Origin: CAZOVB01 sp046541415
GTDB lineage: Bacteria > Planctomycetota > Phycisphaerae > SM23-33
Direction: 5' to 3'
Assembly: GCA_046541415.1 (NCBI GenBank)
Contig: JBKHDI010000009.1
Location: 16,686 to 80,685 of the forward strand
DNA: 64,000 nucleotides
Of the stretch, positions 18,808 through 27,314 are shown piece by piece. The position numbers and the translations under genes are program-made. Below the pieces are notes generated by a model. It ran no database searches and had not been told where the DNA came from. It worked only from the letters and a program-made list of their open reading frames with translations. How positions within the stretch are numbered: position 1 is the first letter of the stretch; each line of letters opens with the position of its first letter.

Positions 18808-19026
18808 ATGTCCAATGACGTAATCAAAGGCAAATGGAAGCAGCTGCGCGGCGAGATGAAGAAACGCTGGGGCAAGTTGGACGGCAAGCTCACCGAGGCC
18901 GAGGGAGACAAGGACATCCTCGTCGGCAAGATCCAGCAGGAGTACGGCCTGAAGAAGGACGAGGCCCGCACGCAGGTCGACCAGTGGCTTGCCGAACGAG
19001 GCGAGGACGACGACAAGAAGTCCTGA
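18808..19026 (+). CDS. CsbD-family stress protein
   Basis: 72-residue highly charged helical protein of the CsbD family (general-stress proteins such as E. coli YjbJ; molecular role unknown). The diagnostic DVIKGKWKQLRGEMKKRWGK start and the LTEAEGDKDILVGKIQ repeat are present, with an acidic/basic tail. ATG 18808 is chosen over ATG 18802 because GGAGG is then seven bases upstream instead of one. It follows the small acidic lipoprotein gene on the same strand. Confidence 0.9.
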   Translation: MSNDVIKGKWKQLRGEMKKRWGKLDGKLTEAEGDKDILVGKIQQEYGLKKDEARTQVDQWLAERGEDDDKKS

Positions 19027-19099
19027 GGTGCTGGGGAATCGGTCGAAGAACAATCGCTCGATGTATTCGGGCGGATCGTCGAATGGCGGTCGGATTCCG

Positions 19100-19294
19100 G
19101 CCGCCATTTTCGTACATATTCTCGTGGGCCTCTCGGGCGGCCCGGGCCAGTTCGGCGTACGGGCGGTGACAGACGTCGAGCAAGCCGATGTTGTAGTTCT
19201 CCCCGTCGAAGCGGCCCAGGGCCGACTGATCGTAGAGCGTGAACCAGTGGGCCCCGACGCACCAGTTGTCGGTCTTCGATGTGAGGGCAATCAA
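19100..19294 (-). pseudogene. Remnant of a glycoside hydrolase C-terminus
   Basis: On the minus strand, starting one base beyond the LamG gene stop, a frame encodes about 60 residues reading DNWCVGAHWFTLYDQSALG, RFDGENYNIGLLDVCHRPY and AELARAAREAHENMYE. This is the typical end of clan GH-A beta-agarase/GH50-type enzymes (VGxHWFQxxDQPxTGRFDGENxNIG). No N-terminal part or barrel precedes it, and the frame then runs into sequence unlike the family and overlaps csbD. I read it as a decayed or truncated gene. The rest may have been deleted in a rearrangement that placed the LamG gene here. Confidence 0.55.
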
Positions 19295-20397
19295 TCTGCC
19301 TGCACGAATCTTTCCAGGTCGAAGCGGCCCGTGTCATCCAGTGTCAGGACGTTCACCAACTCGGGATGATTTTTCTGATCCAGCGGTTCGAGCACCAGCC
19401 GGCAGGACAGGCCCCGCTCGAGCCTGCGCGCCTCGGGCAGGATCTGCCCGTCCAAGACAAGCCAGTGGGCTACGGCAATCGTTTTGGCCTCCAGCTTGCC
19501 GCCGTGGACTTGCTCGACCTTCCAGGAGTGGACCACCAGGGCCTGGCGATACACATTCCGCCACCGGGTCCGGGGGATCGTCGTCTGGTCGACCAGCCGG
19601 GCGGTCACCTCGATCCGCTCGATGGCAGGGGCGGGTTTGAGCGCCTCGGCCAGCCGTTGGTGGTTTGCCTGCGCCTCGGCCAGGTCCAGGCTGCGGGAGT
19701 AGATCGCCAGACGGCGGATCTGACCGGTGAAATCCGCCCCACCGCCGACGGCGTCGCCCAGTTGCAGCGTACGGGGTTTCCAGTTGGTCAAGTCGCCCGG
19801 AACGGCGTGGGCACCTGCGCCCTTGCCATCCAGCACGCATGTGACCTTGTTATCGGCGAAGCTGACGACCAGGTGATGGGGTTTCGTGTCGTCCAGGGGG
19901 CCCAACACGAACCTGCGGGCCTGGCCGTTATCGCCAGCAGACGTCAGCAGGTGCAATACGAGTTTCTTGCCGACCTGGCTGAGGGCGACATTCGTTCGGC
20001 CGTCCTTGTCGGAGAAGGTGACGATCCGTCCGGGCGCGCCGGCGTCCAGGGACTGTGGCAGGAAGACCAGTTCCAGACCCAACTGGCCGGACTGGCGGCA
20101 GGCGGTGAGCAAGGGTTCGGCGATCTTTTCGGGCTCGACGTGTCCGCCGGCCAGCAGCATCTGCCACTGGGGACCCCAGAGGGCCCTGCCCCGGCGGACG
20201 ACGCGACAGACGCGCAGCGTGCGTCCGGCCTGGTCGACAACGCGGTTGGCCCCGCGGGCGCCCTGCCACAGGAAGACGAGTCCGTCCTGACTGCTGGGCC
20301 AGGTCTTTTCGGCGGCCGGCGGAGGAGGCGGGGCCGCGGCCGCCGCTGCGACCAACAGGGCCGCCAAGCCCGCCACGATTCTCTGCCTGGTTCTCAT
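19291..20397 (-). CDS. Secreted LamG/concanavalin-like domain protein
   Basis: 368-residue exported protein. The signal peptide is MRTRQRIVAGLAALLVAAAA, followed by a Pro-rich linker. Residues about 40-240 form a LamG_3-type jelly-roll: DGLVFLWQG, FLPQSLDAG, IVTFSDKDG, HHLVVSFADNKVTCVLDG and FTGQIRRLAIYSRSLDLAEAQ, a typical pattern of laminin-G/pentraxin-like carbohydrate- or cell-surface-binding modules. The remaining C-terminal 120 residues are a domain I do not recognize. ATG 20397 is chosen for the signal peptide; the longer frame overlaps the dehydrogenase gene. It lies 14 bp after that gene and is probably cotranscribed. Confidence 0.72.
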   Translation of the reverse strand: MRTRQRIVAGLAALLVAAAAAAPPPPPAAEKTWPSSQDGLVFLWQGARGANRVVDQAGRTLRVCRVVRRGRALWGPQWQMLLAGGHVEPEKIAEPLLTACRQSGQLGLELVFLPQSLDAGAPGRIVTFSDKDGRTNVALSQVGKKLVLHLLTSAGDNGQARRFVLGPLDDTKPHHLVVSFADNKVTCVLDGKGAGAHAVPGDLTNWKPRTLQLGDAVGGGADFTGQIRRLAIYSRSLDLAEAQANHQRLAEALKPAPAIERIEVTARLVDQTTIPRTRWRNVYRQALVVHSWKVEQVHGGKLEAKTIAVAHWLVLDGQILPEARRLERGLSCRLVLEPLDQKNHPELVNVLTLDDTGRFDLERFVQAD

Positions 20398-20411
20398 CTT
20401 CCTCGGTCGTC

Positions 20412-21455
20412 TCAAGTGGGGACGTGCACCATCGCCTTGATCACGCCGTCGGAGTAGTCGTCGAGGATCCGGTAGGCCTGCTCGGTCTGGTCCAAGTCCA
20501 TCTCGTGGGTGACCATCGCATCGAGGTCCACCTTGCCGGCTGCGACGAGGTCGATCGCGTCCTGGACGCATTCGTTCTGTCTGCGGACCGGCTGGAGGGT
20601 GATCTCGGCGCGGCGGACGGCAGAGACCTCGAAGCTGATGCGGTCGAACTCCGGGATGCCCACCAGCAGGATCTTCCCGCCGGGCCTGGTGATCCGGACG
20701 GCCTGGTCGACGGTCTCCTGCTCGCCGGCGCATTCGAAGCTGTAGTCCACGCCGTCGGGCTCCTTGTCGAGGATTCCGGCGACGATGTCGGTGGTCTGGG
20801 GGTTGGCGGCGAAGTCCGCGTTCATCTTCCGGGCGTGCTCGACGCGGTAGTCGCGGATGTCGGTCATGTAGACCGCCCGGCAGCCGGCAGCTTTGCAGGC
20901 CAACATGACCGAAAGTCCGATCGGCCCGGAACCGAGAATCGCCACGGCCTTGCCCGTCAGGTCCTTCTCGGCCAGTCGCTGGGCGTAGAGGCCGATCGAG
21001 AACGGCTCGACCAGGGCGGCCTGGTTGTCCGTCAGCGACTCGGGGATCCTGAAGCAGCTGGCAGCGGGCATGACCAGCAGCTCGCCCAGGCAGCCGGCGT
21101 GCTGGCCCGGACAGCCCAGAAACGCCTGGTTGCGACACGTGTGGACCCGCCCGGAGAGGCACTGGTCGCACTGGTTGCACCAGATCAGCGGGTCGAGCGC
21201 GACGCGATCTCCGGGCTCGAGCGTCTCGACGTCGCTGCCGGTTTCCAGCACGGTGGCTGAGCACTCGTGGCCGAGGATGAAGGGGAAGTCGACCACCTGG
21301 TCGCCGATGCGTCCGGTGCGGTAGTAGTGCAGGTCCGACCCGCAGACGCCGATGGTGTCCACGTGCAGCAGGACCTGGTCGGGGGATTCGATTTTCGGCT
21401 CGTCGACCTGGATTGTCTCCAGCTGACGGATGCCGGTCAGGGCGATGGCTTTCAA
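20412..21455 (-). CDS. Zinc-binding alcohol/polyol dehydrogenase (MDR family)
   Basis: 347-residue medium-chain dehydrogenase, probably oxidizing a polyol or sugar alcohol with NAD(P). Catalytic zinc ligands are in GVCGSDLHY and GHECSATV; structural zinc is bound by the CNQCDQCLSGRVHTC cluster; the Rossmann motif is AILGSGPIGLS. It resembles sorbitol/threonine dehydrogenases and the MDR enzymes found in planctomycete sugar loci, but the substrate cannot be told. The start codon is TTG, with GAGGATAG upstream. The LamG gene follows 14 bp downstream. Confidence 0.88.
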   Translation of the reverse strand: MKAIALTGIRQLETIQVDEPKIESPDQVLLHVDTIGVCGSDLHYYRTGRIGDQVVDFPFILGHECSATVLETGSDVETLEPGDRVALDPLIWCNQCDQCLSGRVHTCRNQAFLGCPGQHAGCLGELLVMPAASCFRIPESLTDNQAALVEPFSIGLYAQRLAEKDLTGKAVAILGSGPIGLSVMLACKAAGCRAVYMTDIRDYRVEHARKMNADFAANPQTTDIVAGILDKEPDGVDYSFECAGEQETVDQAVRITRPGGKILLVGIPEFDRISFEVSAVRRAEITLQPVRRQNECVQDAIDLVAAGKVDLDAMVTHEMDLDQTEQAYRILDDYSDGVIKAMVHVPT

Positions 21456-21502
21456 GGCGCTATCCTCTATGGAGTAAGTGGCGTGGCAGGGGCTTTACCA
21501 TA

Positions 21503-21697
21503 TTAGAGACCCCAGGCCTTGGCAAAGGCAGCAAAGCTGCGATCGTATGTTTTTTCCGCCTCCGGCGGGAAGCAGCAGCCGGGCAGTTGCTTGTTGGCCA
21601 GGTGCGACTGGATGCAGTCGCAGCAGACGCCCCGCTTGCCGCAGGCGGTGTAGGTGCACGCGCAGTTGTCGAGGTTGGCCTGTTTCTTGCATTCCAT
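21503..21697 (-). CDS. DUF6485 cysteine-rich protein
   Basis: 64-residue protein with nine cysteines in the pattern MECKKQANLDNCACTYTAC and GKRGVCCDCIQSH, followed by LPGCCFPPEAEKTYDRS. This is the layout of DUF6485, small conserved proteins of anaerobic bacteria that probably bind metal; function unknown. ATG 21697 is preferred (AAAGGA upstream) over the longer frame to 21889. It ends 47 bp before the dehydrogenase start and is on the same strand, so cotranscription is possible. Confidence 0.8.
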   Translation of the reverse strand: MECKKQANLDNCACTYTACGKRGVCCDCIQSHLANKQLPGCCFPPEAEKTYDRSFAAFAKAWGL

Positions 21698-21804
21698 GGG
21701 ACGGGGTCCTTTGGTTGGCGAAAATCTTCTGACAGCCGGAGCGCTCGATCCGATACACTTCAGGTATTGTACTGCCCGTAGATCCGAGCTGCAAACGAGC
21801 AAAG

Positions 21805-22026
21805 ATGACTGGCCGACCCTCCGAGAAAAACCATCATGCCGAAGCCCCTGCCAGGCAGAAGATCGAGTTGGAGCCCCTGGAGTATCCAACCGATCATCTG
21901 CCCGAAGCCTACGGCGGCGGCAGGCCTCCTGTCAGACGCAACTGGGCGGGGGCCATCGCAGCCGTTGCGATCTCCGCGGCGGTCATCGCCGCCACGGCCG
22001 TTGCAGTCTACCACATCACCCGCTGA
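21805..22026 (+). CDS. Small single-pass membrane protein
   Basis: 73-residue hypothetical protein with a charged, Pro/Glu-rich N-terminal part and one C-terminal hydrophobic helix (about 48-69, GAIAAVAISAAVIAATAVAVY) ending in HITR. It looks like a tail-anchored or bitopic protein. No domain recognized. Codon use and the clear helix favour a real gene over the competing frame at 21760-22014 on the other strand. It is divergent from DUF6485 and 126 bp before the thioredoxin-like gene. Confidence 0.5.
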   Translation: MTGRPSEKNHHAEAPARQKIELEPLEYPTDHLPEAYGGGRPPVRRNWAGAIAAVAISAAVIAATAVAVYHITR

Positions 22027-22152
22027 GCCCCCGGCCCGGCCCCGGGGCTTGGAATCGAGGAACGCACAGCACGACTCGAACGTCTATACTGTTGCAGTGG
22101 AAGAATTCGTCGAAATGCATCCCGCGTGCAGACCTTTATTCCTGGAGATGTT

Positions 22153-23064
22153 ATGAAACGCGCATCGCTTGCTGTGTTCTTGGCCGTACTCGTAGCCGGC
22201 CCCGCCCTGGCTGCAAAAGTCGAGGGGTTCGACAACTCCTGGGCCGACGCCGTAGCCAAAGCCAAAAAAGAAGGAAAACCCATCTACCTGCACTTTACCA
22301 CCGAGTGGTGCGGCTGGTGCAGGAAGATCGAAGCCGATACCTACAAGAGCGACAAGGGCAAGAAGGCCCTGGAGAACTTCGTCCCCGCCAGCCTGGACTG
22401 CACTGTCCCCCGCGGCCAGCAGCCGACCGGCGAGACCAAGACCAACATCGAACTGATGCGCAAGTGGGGAGGCAGCGGCTACCCGTTCCTGGTGATGGTC
22501 ACCCCCGAGGGAACCGTCCTGAACACCGTCTCGGGCTACGTGCCCCCGGAACAGTTCGTCAAGGAAACCGACAAGGCCCTGGAGACCCGCAAGCAGCTCA
22601 AGGAATTCAAGACCTACGCCGAGAAGGCTGACACCTCCTCCCTGCAATACAACAAGAAGGCGATGGAGATATACTCCCAGACCCTCCAGTGGGACAAGGC
22701 CATCCCCGCCATTGACGTCGTGATGGAAAAGGCCGGCGACGACAAGGACCTCTACCAGAACGCCGCAATGATCAAGATCGACTACCTGATGAACCAGCTC
22801 CGCTCGGCCAAGACGGAGCAGGAAGGCAAGAAGATCCTGCAGAAGCTCGAAACGACCCTGACGGGCCTGACCGGGAAAGATCTCGAACTGCAGGAGCCCT
22901 TCAAGGTCTATTACATGCTTGGCGGCGTTGCGGCCTCGCTGGGCAACAATGACAAGGCCGTCACCGCCCTGGAAAAAGCCTTGGAACATGCCCCCAACGA
23001 CAGGGCCAAACAGGCCATCCAGAGCACGATGACCCGCGTCAAGGCACAGTCGCAGGCCGAATAG
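22153..23064 (+). CDS. Secreted thioredoxin-fold protein with C-terminal helical repeats
   Basis: 303-residue exported protein: signal peptide 1-20 (MKRASLAVFLAVLVAGPALA), then a thioredoxin-like domain (about 25-145) with C53-G-W-C56 active site and cis-Pro region GGSGYPFLVM, then a TPR-like helical C-terminus (about 150-303). The DUF255/thioredoxin_7-type start SWADAVAKAKKEGKPIYLHF is visible. It probably acts as a periplasmic disulfide reductase or oxidase with a protein-binding tail. ATG 22153 follows GGAG at the right distance. A strong terminator follows at 23096. Confidence 0.85.
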   Translation: MKRASLAVFLAVLVAGPALAAKVEGFDNSWADAVAKAKKEGKPIYLHFTTEWCGWCRKIEADTYKSDKGKKALENFVPASLDCTVPRGQQPTGETKTNIELMRKWGGSGYPFLVMVTPEGTVLNTVSGYVPPEQFVKETDKALETRKQLKEFKTYAEKADTSSLQYNKKAMEIYSQTLQWDKAIPAIDVVMEKAGDDKDLYQNAAMIKIDYLMNQLRSAKTEQEGKKILQKLETTLTGLTGKDLELQEPFKVYYMLGGVAASLGNNDKAVTALEKALEHAPNDRAKQAIQSTMTRVKAQSQAE

Positions 23065-23095
23065 AACCGACCACGCAACAACCGGATGAACCGCA

Positions 23096-23133
23096 ACGGG
23101 CCCGGCTGGAGCTTCCAACCGGGCCCGTTTTTT
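23096..23133 (+). terminator. Rho-independent terminator
   Basis: Perfect 10-bp stem ACGGGCCCGG/CCGGGCCCGT (23096-23105 and 23119-23128) with an inner TGGA/TCCA pairing in the loop, followed by TTTTTT. It ends transcription of the thioredoxin-fold gene 32 bp after its stop. The convergent yggS gene ends at 23156. Confidence 0.92.
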
Positions 23134-23155
23134 ACTGCCATATCCCGCCGGAACG

Positions 23156-23878
23156 CTACTGGAACAGCGCCCGCCCGATCCGCAGCACGGTGGCGCCCTT
23201 CTCGACGGCCAGGACGTAGTCGTCGCTCATCCCCATCGACAGGTGGCGGAACGCCGGGCCGCAGACCCGGTCGCGGATGATCTCGTCGTAGATTTCCTTC
23301 AGCCGCGAAAAAGCCATCTCCGTCTCGGCCTCGTCGTCCTGGACGCCCATCGTCATCAGTCCGATGACACGCAGATGCTTGAGCGTGTCGACAGACTCGG
23401 CCAGGTGCGAGGCCGCCCCGACCGCACAGCCGTACTTCTGGTCCTCCTGGGTGCAATTGACCTGGATGAACACATCGACGTTGCAGTTCTCGCTCTGGCA
23501 GCGCGAGTCGATTTCCTCGGCCAGGCGGAGCGAGTCGACCGAATGGATGTAGGTCGCGGCCGTCAAGGCCTTTTTGACCTTGTTCCGCTGGAGGTGCCCC
23601 ACCATGTGCCACCTGACCGGCCCGGCCAGATCGTTGCGCCGTCGGGCCAGGTAGGCCTTCATCTCGTCGTGACGCTTGGCCAGCTGTCCCGCCCGGGATT
23701 CGCCCAGATCCGTCAGCCCGCAGTCCAGAACGTTGCGGATGGTGTCCATCTCCACGCTCTTGGTCACCGCGACCAGCGATACCTCTTTCGGGTCACGCCG
23801 GCTCTTGGCGCAGGCGATCTCGATATTCGTCCGGATGCGGTCGAGATTCCGCTGTATCTTGTTTCGTGTTACTGCCAT
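23156..23878 (-). CDS. yggS: YggS-family PLP-binding protein
   Basis: 240-residue pyridoxal-phosphate homeostasis protein (PLPBP/YggS). It has the alanine-racemase-like TIM barrel: the PLP lysine is Lys40 in SLVAVTKSV, with HMVGHLQRNKVKKAL, IHSVDS, FIQVN, GLMTMG, LSMGMSDDY and RIGRALF motifs in the expected order. Family members bind PLP without known catalysis and buffer its level; loss perturbs amino-acid metabolism. The start is the first ATG; the ribosome-binding site before it is weak. It is a stand-alone gene here. Confidence 0.95.
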   Translation of the reverse strand: MAVTRNKIQRNLDRIRTNIEIACAKSRRDPKEVSLVAVTKSVEMDTIRNVLDCGLTDLGESRAGQLAKRHDEMKAYLARRRNDLAGPVRWHMVGHLQRNKVKKALTAATYIHSVDSLRLAEEIDSRCQSENCNVDVFIQVNCTQEDQKYGCAVGAASHLAESVDTLKHLRVIGLMTMGVQDDEAETEMAFSRLKEIYDEIIRDRVCGPAFRHLSMGMSDDYVLAVEKGATVLRIGRALFQ

Positions 23879-23915
23879 GCGGGCAATGTAGCACCCGCCG
23901 CGGCGGCTGGCAAGA

Positions 23916-24863
23916 TCAGTCCCAGCCGGCGGCGAACTGGCCCATAGAACCGGTCGCGATTTTCTTGAGAGATTCCGCCACGTATTGGTCTTCGACCATC
24001 GCCGCCGCGTGGACCTTCACCCCGCGGGCCCGGGCCAGATCCGACAGTTTGCCTGCCTGCTCGATCTCCTTGGCCGTGACGACCACCACCGCATCGGGCT
24101 TGGCCTCGATCGCCTGCTTGATCGCATCGGCCAGCGTCTGGGAGGTAGCGCCCGTCGGATACGTCTTCGATGTCATCTCGCGGACCTTCGCTGCCCCCCG
24201 GGGCCCCGTCGCTGCCAGGTTCTGCCCGAGCTTGCGGACACCCTCTTCCTCGGCGACGTAGAGGTTGAACTGTCCCTCGGGGCCCAGCGAGACGACTGAT
24301 TCGGCGATCTTCTCGGCCGCCTGGCCGAAGTGCGAGACCATCGAGCCGCCCGCGTCGAGGACGTAGATCGTCGGCGAGCCCAGGCGGATCTGCCCGAGGA
24401 TGTTCGGCCCGGTGACATTCTCCCGCGGCTGGGTGATCTGGTCCGGCTCGTAGGGCACGGGTTTGTCGGGGTCGTATGCGTCGTCTTGCCCGCCCGATTC
24501 CTGCATGAGGATGACGGCCACGCCGGCAAAGGCGATGATCAACAGCACGGCTACGATGACTATCACGGCCTGGTGCTTTCGGGCGTGGATCCGGCGACGG
24601 TCCTCGGCGTGGAAGAGAGGCTTGTCGCCCTGGTCGCCAGCGGTCTGGCCTTGCGGAGGCGGCTGGACTGGATGGGCCGCAGATGGCGGCGCGACAGGAC
24701 GGGAGACCGGCGCCTCGGGCCGCGGACGTGATGCGCCGCCGTTGTCGCTGCGCGGCACGATGACCATCGCCTTGCAGTACGGACAGCGACAGACACTGCC
24801 GGCGAAGGCGTCATCGACGCTGATCTTTCCCTGACACTGGTCGCATTCGACACGAATCGGCAT
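23916..24863 (-). CDS. Zinc-ribbon, single-TM, VWA-like protein
   Basis: 315-residue protein. An N-terminal zinc ribbon (ECDQCQGKI and CRCPYCKAMV, two CxxC pairs), a Pro-rich linker (about 45-85) and a membrane helix (about 100-122, VIVIVAVLLIIAFAGVAV) are followed by a VWA-like domain from about 155 (SPTIYVLDAGGSMVSHFGQ). Its metal-site motif is D-A-G-G-S instead of D-x-S-x-S. Topology suggests a cytoplasmic ribbon and an outside VWA domain. Similar proteins are frequent in Planctomycetota; function unknown. GGAG lies six bases before ATG 24863; ATG 24869 is the alternative. It is divergent from the GH42 gene. Confidence 0.75.
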   Translation of the reverse strand: MPIRVECDQCQGKISVDDAFAGSVCRCPYCKAMVIVPRSDNGGASRPRPEAPVSRPVAPPSAAHPVQPPPQGQTAGDQGDKPLFHAEDRRRIHARKHQAVIVIVAVLLIIAFAGVAVILMQESGGQDDAYDPDKPVPYEPDQITQPRENVTGPNILGQIRLGSPTIYVLDAGGSMVSHFGQAAEKIAESVVSLGPEGQFNLYVAEEEGVRKLGQNLAATGPRGAAKVREMTSKTYPTGATSQTLADAIKQAIEAKPDAVVVVTAKEIEQAGKLSDLARARGVKVHAAAMVEDQYVAESLKKIATGSMGQFAAGWD

Positions 24864-25025
24864 CGGCATCTCCGGAAGGTCCTGCGGATCCGACAGGCCC
24901 CGTGGCCTGCCAGCAGGTAGCTTACTGGCCAGCGGGCCACGAGGCAACCTCCTGCTCGACCCGGGCGCCCGGGCGGGGTATACTCTCCGGTTCGCACGAC
25001 ACGCCACAACCACACGGACAGAGAG

Positions 25026-27008
25026 ATGACTGACAGACCGCTGCGCCTCGGGGTCGCCTACTACCCCGAATGCTGGCCCGAGCAGACCTGGAAAAAAGAC
25101 ATCGAACGGATGGCCGCCGGAGGAATCAACTCCGTCCGCCTGGCTGAGTTCGCCTGGGGGCGGATGGAAACCGACGAAGGCGTCTTCGACTTCGACTGGC
25201 TGGAGCGGTTCGTCGAACTGGCCGCCTCGGCCGGGATCGAGACGATGATGTGCACCCCCACCGAGGCCCCGCCGCCCTGGCTGGTCCAGAAGTACCCCGA
25301 CTCGCTGCCGGTCGACGCCGACGGCCTGCGTCGCGGCCCGGGGGGCCGACGCCACTACTGCGTCAATCACCCGGCCATCCAGGATGGATCCGACCGGATT
25401 ACCGAGGCCATGGGACGACGTTTCGGCGACAACCCGCACGTCTTCAGCTGGCAGCTGGACAACGAGGCCGGTTGTCACGGGTCGGTCAACTGCTACTGCG
25501 AGCACTGCGTCGAAGGCTTCCGGAACTGGCTGGCAGAGAAGTACGGCACGGTCGGGGCCCTCAACGCCGCCTGGTACACCGACTTCTGGTCGCACACGGT
25601 CTACAGCTTCGACCAGGTCATCGTGCCGACCCACTCCCGCGTGGGCGTCAGCCCGCAACTGCTGCTGGACTGGAAACGATTCGGCGGGGCCGGCTGGATC
25701 CGCTTCCTCGACCGACAGATCGAAATCCTCCGCCCGCTTGTCGGCGGCCAGGAGATCACCCACAACATCACCTGGTACATCGAAGAGATCGACATGTACC
25801 GCCTCAACGAGAAGCTCGACTTTGTCGGCATCGACATCTACCAGCGCGAGCCGGCCAAGATGTCGATGGTCGACAGCTGGTTCGGCGCCATCAAGCCCGG
25901 GCGCAAGCATTGGGTCATGGAAATGCCCTCCGGCATCGTCGACGGCATGAACAACCGCGCCCGCCCCCTGCCGCCCGAGAAGCACCGCAGCTACTTCCTG
26001 CGACACTACCTCCGCGGGGCAGAGGGCTGTTCGATGTGGCACTTCCATCGCCATCCCGGCGGGCAGGAAATGTTCCTGGGCGCCTGCCTGGACTGGGACG
26101 GCAGCGAAAGCCCCTCCTACCAGGGCGTCAAGCAGGTCGGGCAGATCCTCAAGGACCACGGCGAAATCCTCGCCGCCAACAGCCCGGTCCATCACACGGC
26201 CATTCTGCACAGCTACGACGACCTCTTCATCGCCTCCCAGCATGGCCGTCACCTGGGCCTGGGCGACTGGGACTACCTCGGCCCGAGCCTGGCGCTGTAC
26301 GACCAGCTCCAGAAGCGGCAGGTCAACGCGACCTTCGCCCGCCCCAGCGATGACCTCTCGCAGTGGCCTGTTGTCTGGGCCCCGCAGACGTACATCTTGA
26401 CCGACCAGCGGGCAGAGGCGCTGCGAAACTACGTCGAAAACGGAGGGATCCTGATCGCCTCCGGGCAGATGGGCCTGTTCGACCAGAGCGGCAAGGCGCA
26501 GACTACCGCTCACCCGGCCGGGCTGAGCGACCTGTTCGGCGCCCGCTACCGCCGGATCGAAGAGGCCCAGCCTGACGACCCGCTGCGGGTGGAGTGGGCC
26601 GACGGCAGCGGCCTGCAGGTCGATCGCGGCCTGGAGTTGATCCCGCTTTCCGACGAGACGAAGGTCCTGGCCCAGTTCGTCAGCCACCGCCTGGCGGGCT
26701 TGGCCGCGGTGACGGCACGACCGGTCGGCAAGGGCCTGGCGATCCTGGTCGGCGTGGAATCTGCCCTGCCCGACTCGGCCGAACAGTTGATCGACTCGCT
26801 TCTGGCAGGCACGCCCCTGCCGGCCGATACGCCCCTGCCCGATGGGCTGGAAAAGATCGAGGGCGACAAGCTCATCGGTTGGATCAACACCACCGAGCAG
26901 CAGAGAATCCGTTTCGACCTGCCCGGCGAACAGACCGACATCCTGACCGGCCAGACCATGGACCAGCTGGACCTGGCACCCTTCGAGACCGTGATCTTCC
27001 AGCGATAG
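25026..27008 (+). CDS. Beta-galactosidase, glycoside hydrolase family 42
   Basis: 660-residue GH42 enzyme that hydrolyses beta-galactosides. The barrel begins RLGVAYYPECWPEQTW; the acid/base is Glu147 in WQLDNEAGC, the nucleophile Glu299 in WVMEMPSG. The zinc-binding cysteine cluster of the family is present (Cys150, Cys156, Cys158, Cys161). Trimerization (about 400-600) and C-terminal domains follow, giving the usual length of 650-690 residues. No signal peptide: cytoplasmic, so it acts on imported oligosaccharides. A strong bidirectional terminator lies 31 bp after the stop; the GH94 operon converges on it from the right. Confidence 0.94.
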   Translation: MTDRPLRLGVAYYPECWPEQTWKKDIERMAAGGINSVRLAEFAWGRMETDEGVFDFDWLERFVELAASAGIETMMCTPTEAPPPWLVQKYPDSLPVDADGLRRGPGGRRHYCVNHPAIQDGSDRITEAMGRRFGDNPHVFSWQLDNEAGCHGSVNCYCEHCVEGFRNWLAEKYGTVGALNAAWYTDFWSHTVYSFDQVIVPTHSRVGVSPQLLLDWKRFGGAGWIRFLDRQIEILRPLVGGQEITHNITWYIEEIDMYRLNEKLDFVGIDIYQREPAKMSMVDSWFGAIKPGRKHWVMEMPSGIVDGMNNRARPLPPEKHRSYFLRHYLRGAEGCSMWHFHRHPGGQEMFLGACLDWDGSESPSYQGVKQVGQILKDHGEILAANSPVHHTAILHSYDDLFIASQHGRHLGLGDWDYLGPSLALYDQLQKRQVNATFARPSDDLSQWPVVWAPQTYILTDQRAEALRNYVENGGILIASGQMGLFDQSGKAQTTAHPAGLSDLFGARYRRIEEAQPDDPLRVEWADGSGLQVDRGLELIPLSDETKVLAQFVSHRLAGLAAVTARPVGKGLAILVGVESALPDSAEQLIDSLLAGTPLPADTPLPDGLEKIEGDKLIGWINTTEQQRIRFDLPGEQTDILTGQTMDQLDLAPFETVIFQR

Positions 27009-27314
27009 CCCCTTGCCGCCCCCGAGCGTAAAAAACAAAGGCCCGGATGCTTCCGATCTTGCATCCGGGCCCGCTCACGGGCTTTTCTTTACGTACCGCA
27101 AAGGGAAAGTGTAACCGTCTTTGGTTCGCTCGTGAGCTTTTTCTTTCTGCCCAATTATAGGCCTCCAGCCCGCCGGAGAAGAGTCCCCCCGGGAGATTTT
27201 TCCGGCCATGTCCGCAAGCGTTGCAATCGCAGGCAGATAGGAAACGAGGCAATTCTGTGAATTCTGGCCTTCGGATCTCACCGGGGACTGGACACCCTTG
27301 TCCAAGCCCGGCGC
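27009..27314. other. Convergent intergenic region with terminator
   Basis: 306 bp between the ends of the GH42 and GH94 genes. The first third holds the bidirectional terminator (27040-27090). The rest, to 27314, has no supported ORF, no further long hairpin and no recognizable promoter. Confidence 0.5.
27040..27090. terminator. Bidirectional terminator hairpin
   Basis: An 11-bp perfect stem GGCCCGGATGC/GCATCCGGGCC (27040-27050 and 27061-27071) is flanked on the left by an A-run (TTTGTTTTTT on the other strand) and on the right by a second small hairpin GCCCG-CTCA-CGGGC followed by TTTTCTTT. It can stop the GH42 transcript and the opposing GH94 operon. Confidence 0.85.

Noticed and set aside
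18890..19099. Extension of the hydrolase remnant frame into csbD
   Set aside because: After about 60 recognizable residues the frame becomes Arg/Pro-rich and overlaps the well-supported csbD gene on the other strand.
20398..21264. N-terminal extension of the LamG protein
   Set aside because: It overlaps the dehydrogenase gene and is Arg/Pro-rich shadow sequence; the signal peptide starts at 20397.
24870..27038. Upstream extension of the zinc-ribbon/VWA frame on the minus strand
   Set aside because: It would overlap the whole GH42 gene. The real start is near 24863, where the zinc ribbon begins and a ribosome-binding site stands.
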